The notes beneath the pieces were generated by a model. It worked only from the letters and a program-made list of their open reading frames with translations. It made no database searches and had not been told where the DNA came from. Shown one piece after another: positions 7,981 to 15,871 of a stretch of DNA of 64,000 bases (position 1 is its first letter; every line of letters begins with the position of its first letter). Source of the DNA: an uncultured Dorea sp. (GTDB lineage Bacteria; Bacillota; Clostridia; Lachnospirales; Lachnospiraceae); the NCBI GenBank assembly GCA_947652615.1, contig CANTDX010000007.1, forward strand, positions 1-64,000, given 5' to 3'. The position numbers and the translations under genes are program-made.

Positions 7981-9561
7981 ATGATCAGGACGGTGATTGT
8001 AGATGATGATTTTCTGGTGCGGAGTTACTTGAAGCAGCTTAAGGCATGGGAACGTGCGGATTACCGGATCGTGGCCGATGCAAGAGACGGAGAGGAAGCG
8101 CTTAAGGCCGTGGAGGAACTGGTGCCGGAGGTTGTGGTCACGGATATATCAATGCCGCTGATGGATGGGATCGAGCTGATAAGAAGGATCCGGGAGAGCA
8201 ATCATTCTGTTTATATTATAGTGCTTAGCTGTCATGATGATTTTGAATATGTGAAAGAGGCTATGAAATTAGGCGCCGATGAATATGTGCTTAAGAATTC
8301 GCTGAATGAAGACAGTCTGTATGAGATGCTGATCCGCACTGCGGGGCAGATTCAGGATAAGAAAGAGAAGTTTCAGGAGAATGACGAGGCAAAACGATTG
8401 ATGGAGATGGGCAGGCAATCCCTGAAGTATCATTTCTTCAACGGGCTTCTGGCAGGCAGCTTTACATCGGATGAGAAGGAAATGAGAAGGCGGGAGGCCG
8501 GAATCAGTGTAAAATACAGAAACAGCGCGGTGATCAACCTCTTTATTCCCTCCTGGGGTGTGTTAAAATATCAGTGCGGCGAGCTGGAACTGGAGCAATA
8601 CGCGCAGAGATTCCTGCGCAAGCTTGTAAGAGGGTTGGAACGCAGGGAAGGGATGGACGGGGTGGAATGCGTGTATCTGGGGGAGGGAGTCTTCTGTTGT
8701 TTTCTGGATATGTCTGAGATGTACAGGGACAGCCGGATGAAGCAAAGACTGACCAGCGTTGCTACGGTTTGTTTCCGATGCTGTAAGGATGAAGAGTATG
8801 CGTTCGGCGTGGGAGTGAGCAATATCTGTTTCGGAGATGAGGGAATCCGTCAGGCATACCAGCAGGCAAGAGAGATGATCAAGCTCGGCTTCTATAAAGA
8901 TGCCGGGATCCTATATTATGAAGACAGCCCAAGTATCGGGAAAGTGCTGCCCAGGGAAGCGCAGGAGTTGTCGGAGCGCGCGGAGGATTATGTGAAGCGG
9001 CGCCAGTATGAGAATATGGAAGAGGGATTCCGGAAGGTAACAGAAGTATTCCGGCAGCAGCACACGGATCCCCGGCTTGTCCTCCATTGGCTTAGGGCCC
9101 TGGACGAGCAGCTTAAGGCGGAGAGGAAGCCGGAAGAATATGCCGCGGTCACTAAGGCGGAACAGCTCATGGAGATCTGTGAAGGTTACAGAAGCAGGCT
9201 GTTCCTGGAACAACGGAAGCCGATTTCGGGAAATGTGGGAGCGGCGGTGCGGCGGGTGGCGGAGTATCTGCATGTGCATTATAAAGAGCAGATCGGACTC
9301 TCTGACGCGGCAGAGATGGCGGGGCTGAATCCGGCATATTTAAGCTTCCTGTTCAAGCAGGAGATGGGCATAGGGTTTGCGTCCTATCTTCTGGAGCTCA
9401 GGATGGAGTGTGCCAAGGCGCTGCTTAGAGGCACGAATGATAAGGTAAAGGAGGTGGCGCGCCAGGCAGGATTCAATGATTACCATTATTTTTCCAAGAC
9501 ATTTAAGAAGATTAATGGATGCAGTCCGGTGGATTACCGGAAGGAGAACACAAGAATTTGA
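7981..9561 (+). CDS. Response regulator with AraC-type DNA-binding domain (YesN-like)
   Basis: The 526-residue protein has an N-terminal receiver domain with acidic pocket DDD (residues 8-10), phosphoacceptor Asp55 in VVTDISMP, and the conserved Lys in YVLKN. A long middle region is followed by a C-terminal AraC/XylS double helix-turn-helix (LSDAAEMAGLNPAYLSFLFK and the VKEVARQAGFNDYHYFSK region). It is the cognate regulator of the kinase 11 bases upstream. Only 24 bases separate it from iolE, so it is probably cotranscribed with the genes it controls. The target promoter is probably the one at 5251, but no operator was identified. Confidence 0.92.
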   Translation: MIRTVIVDDDFLVRSYLKQLKAWERADYRIVADARDGEEALKAVEELVPEVVVTDISMPLMDGIELIRRIRESNHSVYIIVLSCHDDFEYVKEAMKLGADEYVLKNSLNEDSLYEMLIRTAGQIQDKKEKFQENDEAKRLMEMGRQSLKYHFFNGLLAGSFTSDEKEMRRREAGISVKYRNSAVINLFIPSWGVLKYQCGELELEQYAQRFLRKLVRGLERREGMDGVECVYLGEGVFCCFLDMSEMYRDSRMKQRLTSVATVCFRCCKDEEYAFGVGVSNICFGDEGIRQAYQQAREMIKLGFYKDAGILYYEDSPSIGKVLPREAQELSERAEDYVKRRQYENMEEGFRKVTEVFRQQHTDPRLVLHWLRALDEQLKAERKPEEYAAVTKAEQLMEICEGYRSRLFLEQRKPISGNVGAAVRRVAEYLHVHYKEQIGLSDAAEMAGLNPAYLSFLFKQEMGIGFASYLLELRMECAKALLRGTNDKVKEVARQAGFNDYHYFSKTFKKINGCSPVDYRKENTRI

Positions 9562-9585
9562 AAATAGAGAAAGGAGAGTCAAAAG

Positions 9586-10485
9586 ATGTTTGACAAAAGC
9601 AAAGTAAAACTTGGAATCGCGCCTATTGCGTGGACGAACGATGATCTGCCGGATCTGGGAGGAGAGAACACATTTGAACAGTGTGTCAGCGAGATGGCGC
9701 TGGCAGGATTCACCGGGTCAGAGGTAGGCAACAAGTACCCTAAGGATCCGGAGGTGCTTAAGAAGGCTCTGGAGTTAAGAGGAATCGAGATCTGCAATCA
9801 GTGGTTCTCTTCTTTCCTGATCACGAAGCCGTTTGAAGAAGTGGAGAAGGAGTTCCGTGCGCAGCTTACGTTCCTGAAAGCGATGGGTGCCAAGGTTATC
9901 GGCGCTTCCGAGCAGAGCCACAGTGTACAGGGGCAGCAGGATACTCCGATCTTCGGACACAAGTATGTGATGAATGATGAGGAGTGGAAGACCTTCTGCG
10001 ACGGCATGAACCGCTTGGGCAAGATCGCGAAGGATGAATATGGTATCGCGCTTACCTTCCATCACCATATGGGAACGGTTGTGCAAGATCCGGACGAGGT
10101 AGAGCGTATGATGGCGAATACAGATCCGGAATATGTGAGTCTGCTTTTTGATACGGGACATTTTACATACTGCGGGGCAGATCCGCTTGAGATGGTTACC
10201 AAATATGTGGACAGGATCAAGCATGTGCACCTGAAGGATATCCGTCCGGAGATCGTGGAGAAGGTGAAGGCGGAGAACTTAAGCTTCCTTGAGGGCGTAA
10301 GGCAGGGAGCATTTACCGTACCGGGAGACGGATGTATTGATTTCGATCCTATTTTCAAGGTTCTTTGTGACCATGGATATGAAGGATATATGCTGGTAGA
10401 GGCGGAGCAGGATCCGGCGAAAGCGAATCCGCTGGAGTATGCGGTCAAGGCCAGGAAGTTTATTGCAGAGAAGACAGGATTATAA
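9586..10485 (+). CDS. iolE: Myo-inosose-2 dehydratase, copy 1
   Basis: The 299-residue protein matches IolE over its whole length: start GIAPIAWTNDDLPDLG, FEQCVSEMALAGFTGSEVGN, CNQWFSSF and the terminal VEAEQDP. IolE is a cytoplasmic TIM-barrel metalloenzyme that removes water from 2-keto-myo-inositol (scyllo-inosose) to give a diketone. The start has AAAGGAGAG upstream. It lies between the response regulator and iolG. A close paralogue with the same landmarks is at 15872, so the two may differ in substrate stereochemistry or regulation. Confidence 0.9.
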   Translation: MFDKSKVKLGIAPIAWTNDDLPDLGGENTFEQCVSEMALAGFTGSEVGNKYPKDPEVLKKALELRGIEICNQWFSSFLITKPFEEVEKEFRAQLTFLKAMGAKVIGASEQSHSVQGQQDTPIFGHKYVMNDEEWKTFCDGMNRLGKIAKDEYGIALTFHHHMGTVVQDPDEVERMMANTDPEYVSLLFDTGHFTYCGADPLEMVTKYVDRIKHVHLKDIRPEIVEKVKAENLSFLEGVRQGAFTVPGDGCIDFDPIFKVLCDHGYEGYMLVEAEQDPAKANPLEYAVKARKFIAEKTGL

Positions 10486-10503
10486 GAAGGGAGAATAAAG
10501 ATT

Positions 10504-11517
10504 ATGGTTACAGTAGGTATTATCGGAGCAGGAAGAATTGGAAGAGTGCATGTAGAGAGCATCTGTACGAAGGTGGGCAATGCGAAGATCAAGGCGCTGG
10601 CAGATCCGTTTATGAATGATGAGACGGCCGCCTGGGCGAAGAAGATGGGGGTTGAGAATACAACCAAGGATTACAAGGAGATCCTTGCGGATCCTGAGAT
10701 TGACGCAGTGCTGATCTGCTCTTCAACGGATACACATTCTCCGATCTCCGTGGAAGCGATCAACGCAGGAAAGCATGTATTCTGTGAGAAGCCGATCGAC
10801 CATGATGTTGCGAAGATCAAGGAAGTGATCGATGCGCTTGGGAAGAATCCTGTGAAGTACCAGGTAGGCTTCAACCGCAGATTCGACCATAACTTCGAGG
10901 CGGTAAGAGACGCAGTGGCAGCAGGCAAGATCGGGGATACCCACATCATCAAGATCACATCCAGAGATCCGGAGCCGCCGTGTGCAGACTATGTTAAGGT
11001 ATCCGGCGGTATGTTCCTGGATATGACCATTCATGATTTCGATATGGTACGTTTTCTTGCGGGCTGCAATGCTGCGGAAGTATATGTAGAGGCGGCCGTA
11101 TTGGTTGATCCGGCTATCGGAGAAGCAGGAGACGTGGATACCGCGGTGATCACGCTGAAGATGGAGAACGGTGCGATCGCAGTGATCGACAATTCCAGAC
11201 AGGCAGTATACGGATACGACCAGAGAGCGGAAGTATTCGGCTCTAAGGGAATGGTTGCTACGGGCAATGATACGGCAAGCGCTGCGGTGATCAGCAACGT
11301 AGACGGAGTGACAGGCGAGAAGCCGCTGCATTTCTTCCTGGAGCGTTATATGGATGCATATGCGAAGGAGATCAAGTGCTTTATCGAGGCGATTGAGAAT
11401 GATACGGAGACACCGCTTGGCGTTGAGGACGGCCTGCAGCCGGTACTGATGGGACTTGCGGCGAAGAAGTCATTAGAGGAGCACCGTCCGGTGAAGATCT
11501 CGGAGATTGGTGCTTAA
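10504..11517 (+). CDS. iolG: Inositol 2-dehydrogenase, Gfo/Idh/MocA family, copy 1
   Basis: The 337-residue protein has the Rossmann motif GIIGAGRIGRVH near its start, the family signature CEKPID, and the catalytic region GGMFLDMTIHDFDMVRFL with the Asp/His pair. This matches NAD-dependent inositol 2-dehydrogenases, which oxidise myo-inositol to 2-keto-myo-inositol. It follows iolE by 18 bases in the same operon. A second, more distant family member is at 13917. Precise specificity (myo-, scyllo- or chiro-inositol) cannot be read from the sequence. Confidence 0.87.
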   Translation: MVTVGIIGAGRIGRVHVESICTKVGNAKIKALADPFMNDETAAWAKKMGVENTTKDYKEILADPEIDAVLICSSTDTHSPISVEAINAGKHVFCEKPIDHDVAKIKEVIDALGKNPVKYQVGFNRRFDHNFEAVRDAVAAGKIGDTHIIKITSRDPEPPCADYVKVSGGMFLDMTIHDFDMVRFLAGCNAAEVYVEAAVLVDPAIGEAGDVDTAVITLKMENGAIAVIDNSRQAVYGYDQRAEVFGSKGMVATGNDTASAAVISNVDGVTGEKPLHFFLERYMDAYAKEIKCFIEAIENDTETPLGVEDGLQPVLMGLAAKKSLEEHRPVKISEIGA

Positions 11518-11539
11518 TAAGGATATATTTTGAAGGTAA

Positions 11540-11564
11540 AGGGGATGTCGGGGTGACATCCTCT
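11540..11564. terminator. Hairpin between iolG and the toxin gene
   Basis: AGGGGATGTC / GACATCCTCT forms a 10-bp stem with one G-T pair and a 5-nt loop in the gap between the convergent iolG and yoeB-like genes. The T-tract is weak. Confidence 0.55.
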
Positions 11565-11569
11565 TCAGA

Positions 11570-11833
11570 TTATTTGTCGTTATAATGCCCATGACAGGAT
11601 AAGATAGTTGTCTGGTTGCCGACAGTTTTATATACGATACGATTCTTTTCGTCAATATGCCGGCTCCACCATCCGCTCAGATCTGCAGAGAGCGGTTCAG
11701 GATGGCCGATTCCGTCGAAAGGGGTTCTCTGAATATCTTTGATGAGTTTATTTATCCGTCTCAACGTTTTCTTATCTTGCACTTGCCAATCGAGATATTC
11801 TTGCCAGGCATCGTCTTCCCATAATATACCCAT
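11570..11833 (-). CDS. YoeB/Txe-family mRNA interferase toxin
   Basis: The 87-residue protein shows YoeB family landmarks: WEDDAWQEYLDWQ at the start, RRINKLIKDIQRTPFDG, GWWSRHIDEKNRIVYK, and a C-terminal HGHYND with the catalytic-type His. YoeB toxins cleave mRNA at the ribosome. It starts two bases after the antitoxin gene. The pair lies on the opposite strand between iolG and the LacI gene and looks like an insertion in the inositol region. The partner is DinJ/RelB-like, not the usual YefM type. Confidence 0.9.
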   Translation of the reverse strand: MGILWEDDAWQEYLDWQVQDKKTLRRINKLIKDIQRTPFDGIGHPEPLSADLSGWWSRHIDEKNRIVYKTVGNQTTILSCHGHYNDK

Positions 11834-11835
11834 CG

Positions 11836-12096
11836 TTACACCTCGATCAAATCGTGTTCTTTCGGAATGGATTGACCGGATTCAATCTTAGCAATACGTT
11901 CTTCCAATATTCTTATGTTAGATTCAGAAAAAAATGGATCGGCTGTAATTTCAAAAGGAATCTTATTTTGGCGAACAACGGCTTTGGTGAACATAGTAAA
12001 AGCTGTTGTCATATTCAATCCCATATCTTCGAAAAGAATTTCGGCCTGTTTTTTTAACTTCTCGTCCATTCGAATAGTGATACTTGTCGTTGCCAT
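11836..12096 (-). CDS. RelB/DinJ-family antitoxin
   Basis: The 86-residue protein has an N-terminal ribbon-helix-helix (TTSITIRMDEKLKKQAEILF) and GLNMTTAFTMFTKAVVRQNKIPFEI, typical of DinJ/RelB antitoxins. Its C-terminal part should wrap the toxin. A GGAGG site precedes the ATG, and a near-consensus promoter bracketed by 8-bp inverted repeats lies upstream, consistent with autorepression. It is encoded just before the YoeB-like toxin. Confidence 0.9.
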   Translation of the reverse strand: MATTSITIRMDEKLKKQAEILFEDMGLNMTTAFTMFTKAVVRQNKIPFEITADPFFSESNIRILEERIAKIESGQSIPKEHDLIEV

Positions 12097-12110
12097 ACTA
12101 TTATACCTCC

Positions 12111-12160
12111 TACTATGTTTACATAATACAGCAGATGTAAGCGCATGTCAATACATAGTA
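12111..12160 (-). promoter_or_regulatory. Promoter and operator of the toxin-antitoxin pair
   Basis: On the minus strand, TTGACA (12151-12146), a 17-base spacer and TATTAT (12128-12123) form a near-consensus promoter. It is bracketed by the inverted repeat TACTATGT (12111-12118) / ACATAGTA (12153-12160), a likely binding site of the antitoxin complex. Confidence 0.7.
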
Positions 12161-12193
12161 TGTACGATTTTTGAAATGACTCTGAATCTTAGT

Positions 12194-12222
12194 TTGACAA
12201 TTGCTTTTTTGGTATTTATAAT
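12194..12222 (+). promoter_or_regulatory. Consensus promoter of the LacI-family gene
   Basis: TTGACA (12194-12199), exactly 17 bases, and TATAAT (12217-12222) match the sigma-A consensus at every position. The start codon of the regulator gene is 65 bases downstream. Confidence 0.8.
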
Positions 12223-12286
12223 AAAATACAAGAAGGCAGCGGCAAAAGGGGATGTATATGACTGCTGCGAACAAGGAGGGAGTAAG

Positions 12287-13318
12287 ATGGCTGTAACCTT
12301 GCAGCAGATAGCAAAAGAGGCAGGTGTCTCCAGAGGGACGGTAGACAGGGCCTTGAACAACAGAGGCAGGATCAATGCGGAGGTTGCAGACAGGATCCGA
12401 AAGATTGCGGATGAGATGGGGTATCAGCCGAACCGCGCGGGCAGAGCGTTGGCGATGTCCAAGCGGTCGATTACGATCGGAGTGGTCATCCAGGCGGCGG
12501 ATACTCCGTTCATGGAGAAGGTGATAGAAGGGGCGGAAGACGCCAGAGCCGAAGTGGAGCGCATGGGCGCCGACGTAATGATCCGTAAGATAGATGATTT
12601 TGATGCCGGGATGGCAGTGGAGGCAATGCATGAGCTTAGGGCGGCAGGATGTAACGGGATCGCGGTCGTTCCGGTGGATGATGAGAGATTGAAGGAGACG
12701 GTGGATGAATTTGCCGGAGAGAATATACCGGTTATCACATTTAACTCTGATATTGAAGGGTCGGGGAGACTGTGCTTCGTAGGTCAGGATACCTTCCAGA
12801 GCGGGAGAGTGGCAGCAGGGCTGATGGCGGACATTCTTCCGGGAGGCGGGAAGGTTCTTGTGATATCAGGGTATCCGACTAGTTATGGACATAAGAACCG
12901 GACCAAAGGATTCCTGCAGGAGTTCGGACTGTTGAGAGAGGATGTAGGGATACTGGATGTACAGTATGATTTTGACGATGATCGTATGGCGGAGATGATC
13001 ACGCAGGGGATGCTTAAGGAGTATGAAGATCTGACGGGAATCTATCTGGCGGCTTCCGGTGTGCATGGAGTCTGTAAGGCGCTTGAAGAGCAGGGGATGG
13101 AGGGTAAGGTGAAGGTGATCTCCAATGACCTTACTTCACAGAATGTACGATACCTGGAGGAAGGGAAGATCCGCTTCCTGATCGGACAGGATGGGTACAG
13201 GCAGGGGTATGAGCCGGTTATGATACTGTTCGAGAAGATATTTGACGGGAAGGAACCGGAGAAGGAATTCGCTTATACGGAGATCGTGATTAAGACGAAG
13301 TATAATTTGGTGTGTTGA
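12287..13318 (+). CDS. LacI-family transcriptional regulator
   Basis: The 343-residue protein starts at the ATG at 12287, eight bases after AAGGAGGG and directly before the LacI helix-turn-helix (TLQQIAKEAGVSRGTVDRAL, residues 4-23). The frame is open further upstream, but that is read-through of its leader. The hinge region GYQPNRAGRALAMSK and a sugar-binding type 1 periplasmic fold follow (IGVVIQAADTPF, ISNDLTSQNVRYL). It precedes the second inositol operon, where two identical-type palindromes with a central CG, usual for LacI proteins, are candidate operators. Confidence 0.9.
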   Translation: MAVTLQQIAKEAGVSRGTVDRALNNRGRINAEVADRIRKIADEMGYQPNRAGRALAMSKRSITIGVVIQAADTPFMEKVIEGAEDARAEVERMGADVMIRKIDDFDAGMAVEAMHELRAAGCNGIAVVPVDDERLKETVDEFAGENIPVITFNSDIEGSGRLCFVGQDTFQSGRVAAGLMADILPGGGKVLVISGYPTSYGHKNRTKGFLQEFGLLREDVGILDVQYDFDDDRMAEMITQGMLKEYEDLTGIYLAASGVHGVCKALEEQGMEGKVKVISNDLTSQNVRYLEEGKIRFLIGQDGYRQGYEPVMILFEKIFDGKEPEKEFAYTEIVIKTKYNLVC

Positions 13319-13351
13319 CTTCTAAAATGGTCTGGAAAAGGTGGTGTCATT

Positions 13352-13696
13352 TTGAAAAGATATGCGGTGAAAAGAAACGGGCAGAATAAAAAGGTAGCTG
13401 TTTTGAACTATGATGAAGAGAATAAACGGTATACAATAGATGTTCCGGAAAATGTTACCGAAAAGGAAGCTCCGTTTATGATTGCATTGTTTTTGCAAAA
13501 GGGGATCCGGCATGTGGATTCTAAGTGGAGTCTTAGGTGGGTACAAAGCAGGGTTATTCCAAGCAGCAGGCAGAATATCGGAGAGATCCTGCGTGTGAAT
13601 AGAATGCGTTCCTATGATGAGCATGAATTATTAGTGAAAAACGAAGGCCGGAGTTGTCAGGATGAGTTTCATATTGAAGTCTTGGAAGAAGAGTAA
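13352..13696 (+). CDS. Conserved small protein of unknown function
   Basis: The 114-residue frame starts at a TTG preceded by GGTGG. It has KVAVLNYDEENKRYTIDVPE, FLQKGIRHVDSKWSLRWVQ, VIPSSRQNIGEILR and an acidic end. I do not recognise a named domain, although short proteins with this RVIPPxRQNIG pattern seem to occur beside regulators in Firmicutes. It has no signal peptide or membrane segment. It lies 33 bases after the LacI gene, so it may be cotranscribed, and it ends before a good terminator. Confidence 0.65.
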   Translation: MKRYAVKRNGQNKKVAVLNYDEENKRYTIDVPENVTEKEAPFMIALFLQKGIRHVDSKWSLRWVQSRVIPSSRQNIGEILRVNRMRSYDEHELLVKNEGRSCQDEFHIEVLEEE

Positions 13697-13711
13697 GGAC
13701 AATATGTATAG

Positions 13712-13763
13712 AATTGTGCGATGTATATGCTGATAAAACATATATTTTGCACAATTTTTTTGT
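13712..13763 (+). terminator. Intrinsic terminator after the LacI/small-protein unit
   Basis: AATTGTGC (13712-13719) pairs with GCACAATT (13749-13756), an inner TATATG/CATATA helix extends the stem, and the second arm leads directly into a run of seven T. Confidence 0.8.
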
Positions 13764-13825
13764 ATAATTTTTGACAAATAGTTATAATAGATAAAATTCT
13801 TTTGTTATATTTGTGCAGATTACAT

Positions 13826-13847
13826 ATTGCGTTCACGTGAACGCAAT
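13826..13847 (+). promoter_or_regulatory. Palindromic operator 1 of the second iol operon
   Basis: A perfect 22-bp palindrome has the 20-bp core TTGCGTTCACGTGAACGCAA (13827-13846), 70 bases before iolG2. A nearly identical core is at 14938. The central CG suits a LacI-family protein. TTGACA at 13771 may be the -35 element of a promoter here. Confidence 0.7.
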
Positions 13848-13916
13848 GATAAAATGACAACATAAAGAAACAAGTAAAGATATAAACATACAAAACCAGG
13901 AAAGGCGGAGAACAAG

Positions 13917-14921
13917 ATGTTAAGAGTAGGAGTTATCGGATGCGGCGGAATGGGAAGAGATCATATCAAGAGGATCACAGAGAGGACTCAGGGCGCCGAG
14001 GTTGTGGCAGTTTCAGATGTATTTGAAGAGGGAGCGAAGAAGGCAGCCGAGATCGCGGGCGGAGCGAAGGTCTATACAGACGGCAAGGCGCTCATCAATG
14101 ATCCGGATGTGGATGCGGTTCTGATCGTTTCGCCGGGATTCGCACATGTGGATGACCTGCTGGAAGCGATCAAGGCCGGCAAGCGTGTGTTCTGTGAGAA
14201 GCCATTGTGTACGACTGCAGACGACTGCAAGAAGGTAATGGATGCAGAGGCAGCATCCGGGAGGCATCTGATCCAGTTAGGCTTCATGCGCCGTTACCAC
14301 AAGGGGTATAACCAGATCAAGGACGCGATCGCGACGGGCGAGTACGGCGAGCCGCTGATGATGCACTGTACGCACAGGAATCCTGAGGTGGGAACGAATT
14401 ACAACACACCGATGGCCGTACACGACACCGTGATTCATGAGATTGACCTGTGTCACTGGCTGGTGGATGATGATTATGAGAGTGTACAGGTGATCATGCC
14501 GAAGGTTACGAAGTATTCTCATTCTGAACTGAAGGATCCGCAGATCATGCTGATGCGCACGAAGAGCGGAATCTGCATTGATGTGGAGTGTTTTGTAAAT
14601 TGTAAGTTCGGATATGACATCAACTGCGAGGTTGTATGTGAGGACGGCGCACTTAAGATGGGCGCTCCGATGGCCCCTTCTATCAGGAAGAATGCGGCGG
14701 CTTCTACAGAGATCACAACCGATTGCTTCGTACTGTTCAAGGATGCTTATGATGCGGAGATCCAGAACTGGGTTGACTGTGCGGCGAAGGATGTGATCGA
14801 AGGGCCTACCACATGGGACGGATATCTGGCGGCAGTTACGGCGGATGCATTGGTTAAGGCGCAGGAGACAGGCAATATCGAGAAGGTAGTGACGGTGGAG
14901 AAGCCGGAATTCTACAAATAG
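13917..14921 (+). CDS. iolG: Inositol 2-dehydrogenase, Gfo/Idh/MocA family, copy 2
   Basis: The 334-residue protein starts RVGVIGCGGMGRDHIKR, a Rossmann motif close to that of Bacillus-type IolG. CEKPLCTTADDCK and AVHDTVIHEIDLCHWLV (catalytic region) follow. It should oxidise an inositol to a keto-inositol with NAD. It differs clearly from the copy at 10504, so the two probably act on different inositols or epimers. It opens the second iol operon between two matching palindromes; 103 bases separate it from iolI. Confidence 0.87.
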   Translation: MLRVGVIGCGGMGRDHIKRITERTQGAEVVAVSDVFEEGAKKAAEIAGGAKVYTDGKALINDPDVDAVLIVSPGFAHVDDLLEAIKAGKRVFCEKPLCTTADDCKKVMDAEAASGRHLIQLGFMRRYHKGYNQIKDAIATGEYGEPLMMHCTHRNPEVGTNYNTPMAVHDTVIHEIDLCHWLVDDDYESVQVIMPKVTKYSHSELKDPQIMLMRTKSGICIDVECFVNCKFGYDINCEVVCEDGALKMGAPMAPSIRKNAAASTEITTDCFVLFKDAYDAEIQNWVDCAAKDVIEGPTTWDGYLAAVTADALVKAQETGNIEKVVTVEKPEFYK

Positions 14922-14935
14922 CATATTTTTTTAAT

Positions 14936-14959
14936 GCTTGCGTTCTCGTGAACGCAAGC
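14936..14959 (+). promoter_or_regulatory. Palindromic operator 2, between iolG2 and iolI
   Basis: The core TTGCGTTCTCGTGAACGCAA (14938-14957) differs from operator 1 by a single central base, and the arms extend to GC at both ends. It sits 15 bases after the iolG2 stop, so it may also act as a hairpin in the transcript that sets a boundary between iolG2 and iolI. Confidence 0.65.
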
Positions 14960-15024
14960 GCGGGGAAGAGACAAAGAGTAGGGGTCAGATGGACATCCGT
15001 ATAAAATAAAAGGAGACGAATATT

Positions 15025-15858
15025 ATGAAATTAGGATTTAACGAAGCGACAGCATTGGAGTGTAAGGGACAGTCTTTGATGGCTGACCTGGAAGCATGTG
15101 AGAAGTATGGTTTTGACTATATTGAGATCAGATTTGACTGCGTGAAGGATTATCTGAAAGAACATACACTGGAGGAACTGGCAGACTGGTTCAAGAATCA
15201 TCATCTGAAGCCATGGGCATATAATACCCTGATCTATTTTAACCAGAGAGATGAAGCCGGGGTGAAAGAGATCGACGAGGAGACGGACTTCATTATCGAG
15301 GTGTGCAACGCGATCGGTATGAAGATGCTGATCACGGTTCCGCAGTTCGACGTGAAGGATAAGAGTGTGTCCGAGATCAGGGAAGAGGCCGTTGCAAGAC
15401 TTCGCTATCTATCTGACAAGGTAGGCTCTGACATCAGGATTTCGCTGGAATTCTGCGGCGCTCCGAACTGTTCGATCAACCAGTTCGGTACGGCTTATGA
15501 CGTAGTGAAGGCAGTGGACAGGGATAATGTGGGGATCACGGTTGATACCTTCCATTTCCATGAGATGTGCTCGAAGCTTGAGGATCTTAAGAAGGCGGAC
15601 GGCAAGAAGATCTTCGCATACCATCTGAATGATTGCGAGGACCTTCCGCTTGGTTCCTGCGGAGACGACAAGAGACTGTGGCCGGAAGAGGGCGTGATCG
15701 ACCATGCCGGGATCGCGGGGGCGCTGAAGGAGATCGGTTTCGACGGTGTGTGCACCATCGAGGAATTCCGTCCGGAATACTATGCGATGTCACATGAGGA
15801 GAATGTGAAGAAGGCGGCAGAAGTAACGAAGGCATTTGTAGAGAAGTATTTCGCTTAA
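15025..15858 (+). CDS. iolI: 2-keto-myo-inositol isomerase
   Basis: The 277-residue protein follows Bacillus IolI closely: KLGFNEATALE, CEKYGFDYIEIR, NRDNVGI-type VDRDNVGITVDTFHFH, ADGKKIFAYHLNDCEDLPLG and EEFRPEYY. It is a cytoplasmic TIM-barrel metalloenzyme with Glu, Asp, His and Glu ligands that interconverts 2-keto-myo-inositol and 1-keto-D-chiro-inositol. It links the two dehydrogenases here. iolE2 starts 13 bases downstream. A clear AGGAG precedes the start. Confidence 0.9.
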   Translation: MKLGFNEATALECKGQSLMADLEACEKYGFDYIEIRFDCVKDYLKEHTLEELADWFKNHHLKPWAYNTLIYFNQRDEAGVKEIDEETDFIIEVCNAIGMKMLITVPQFDVKDKSVSEIREEAVARLRYLSDKVGSDIRISLEFCGAPNCSINQFGTAYDVVKAVDRDNVGITVDTFHFHEMCSKLEDLKKADGKKIFAYHLNDCEDLPLGSCGDDKRLWPEEGVIDHAGIAGALKEIGFDGVCTIEEFRPEYYAMSHEENVKKAAEVTKAFVEKYFA

Positions 15859-15871
15859 GGAGCTAAGAGAG

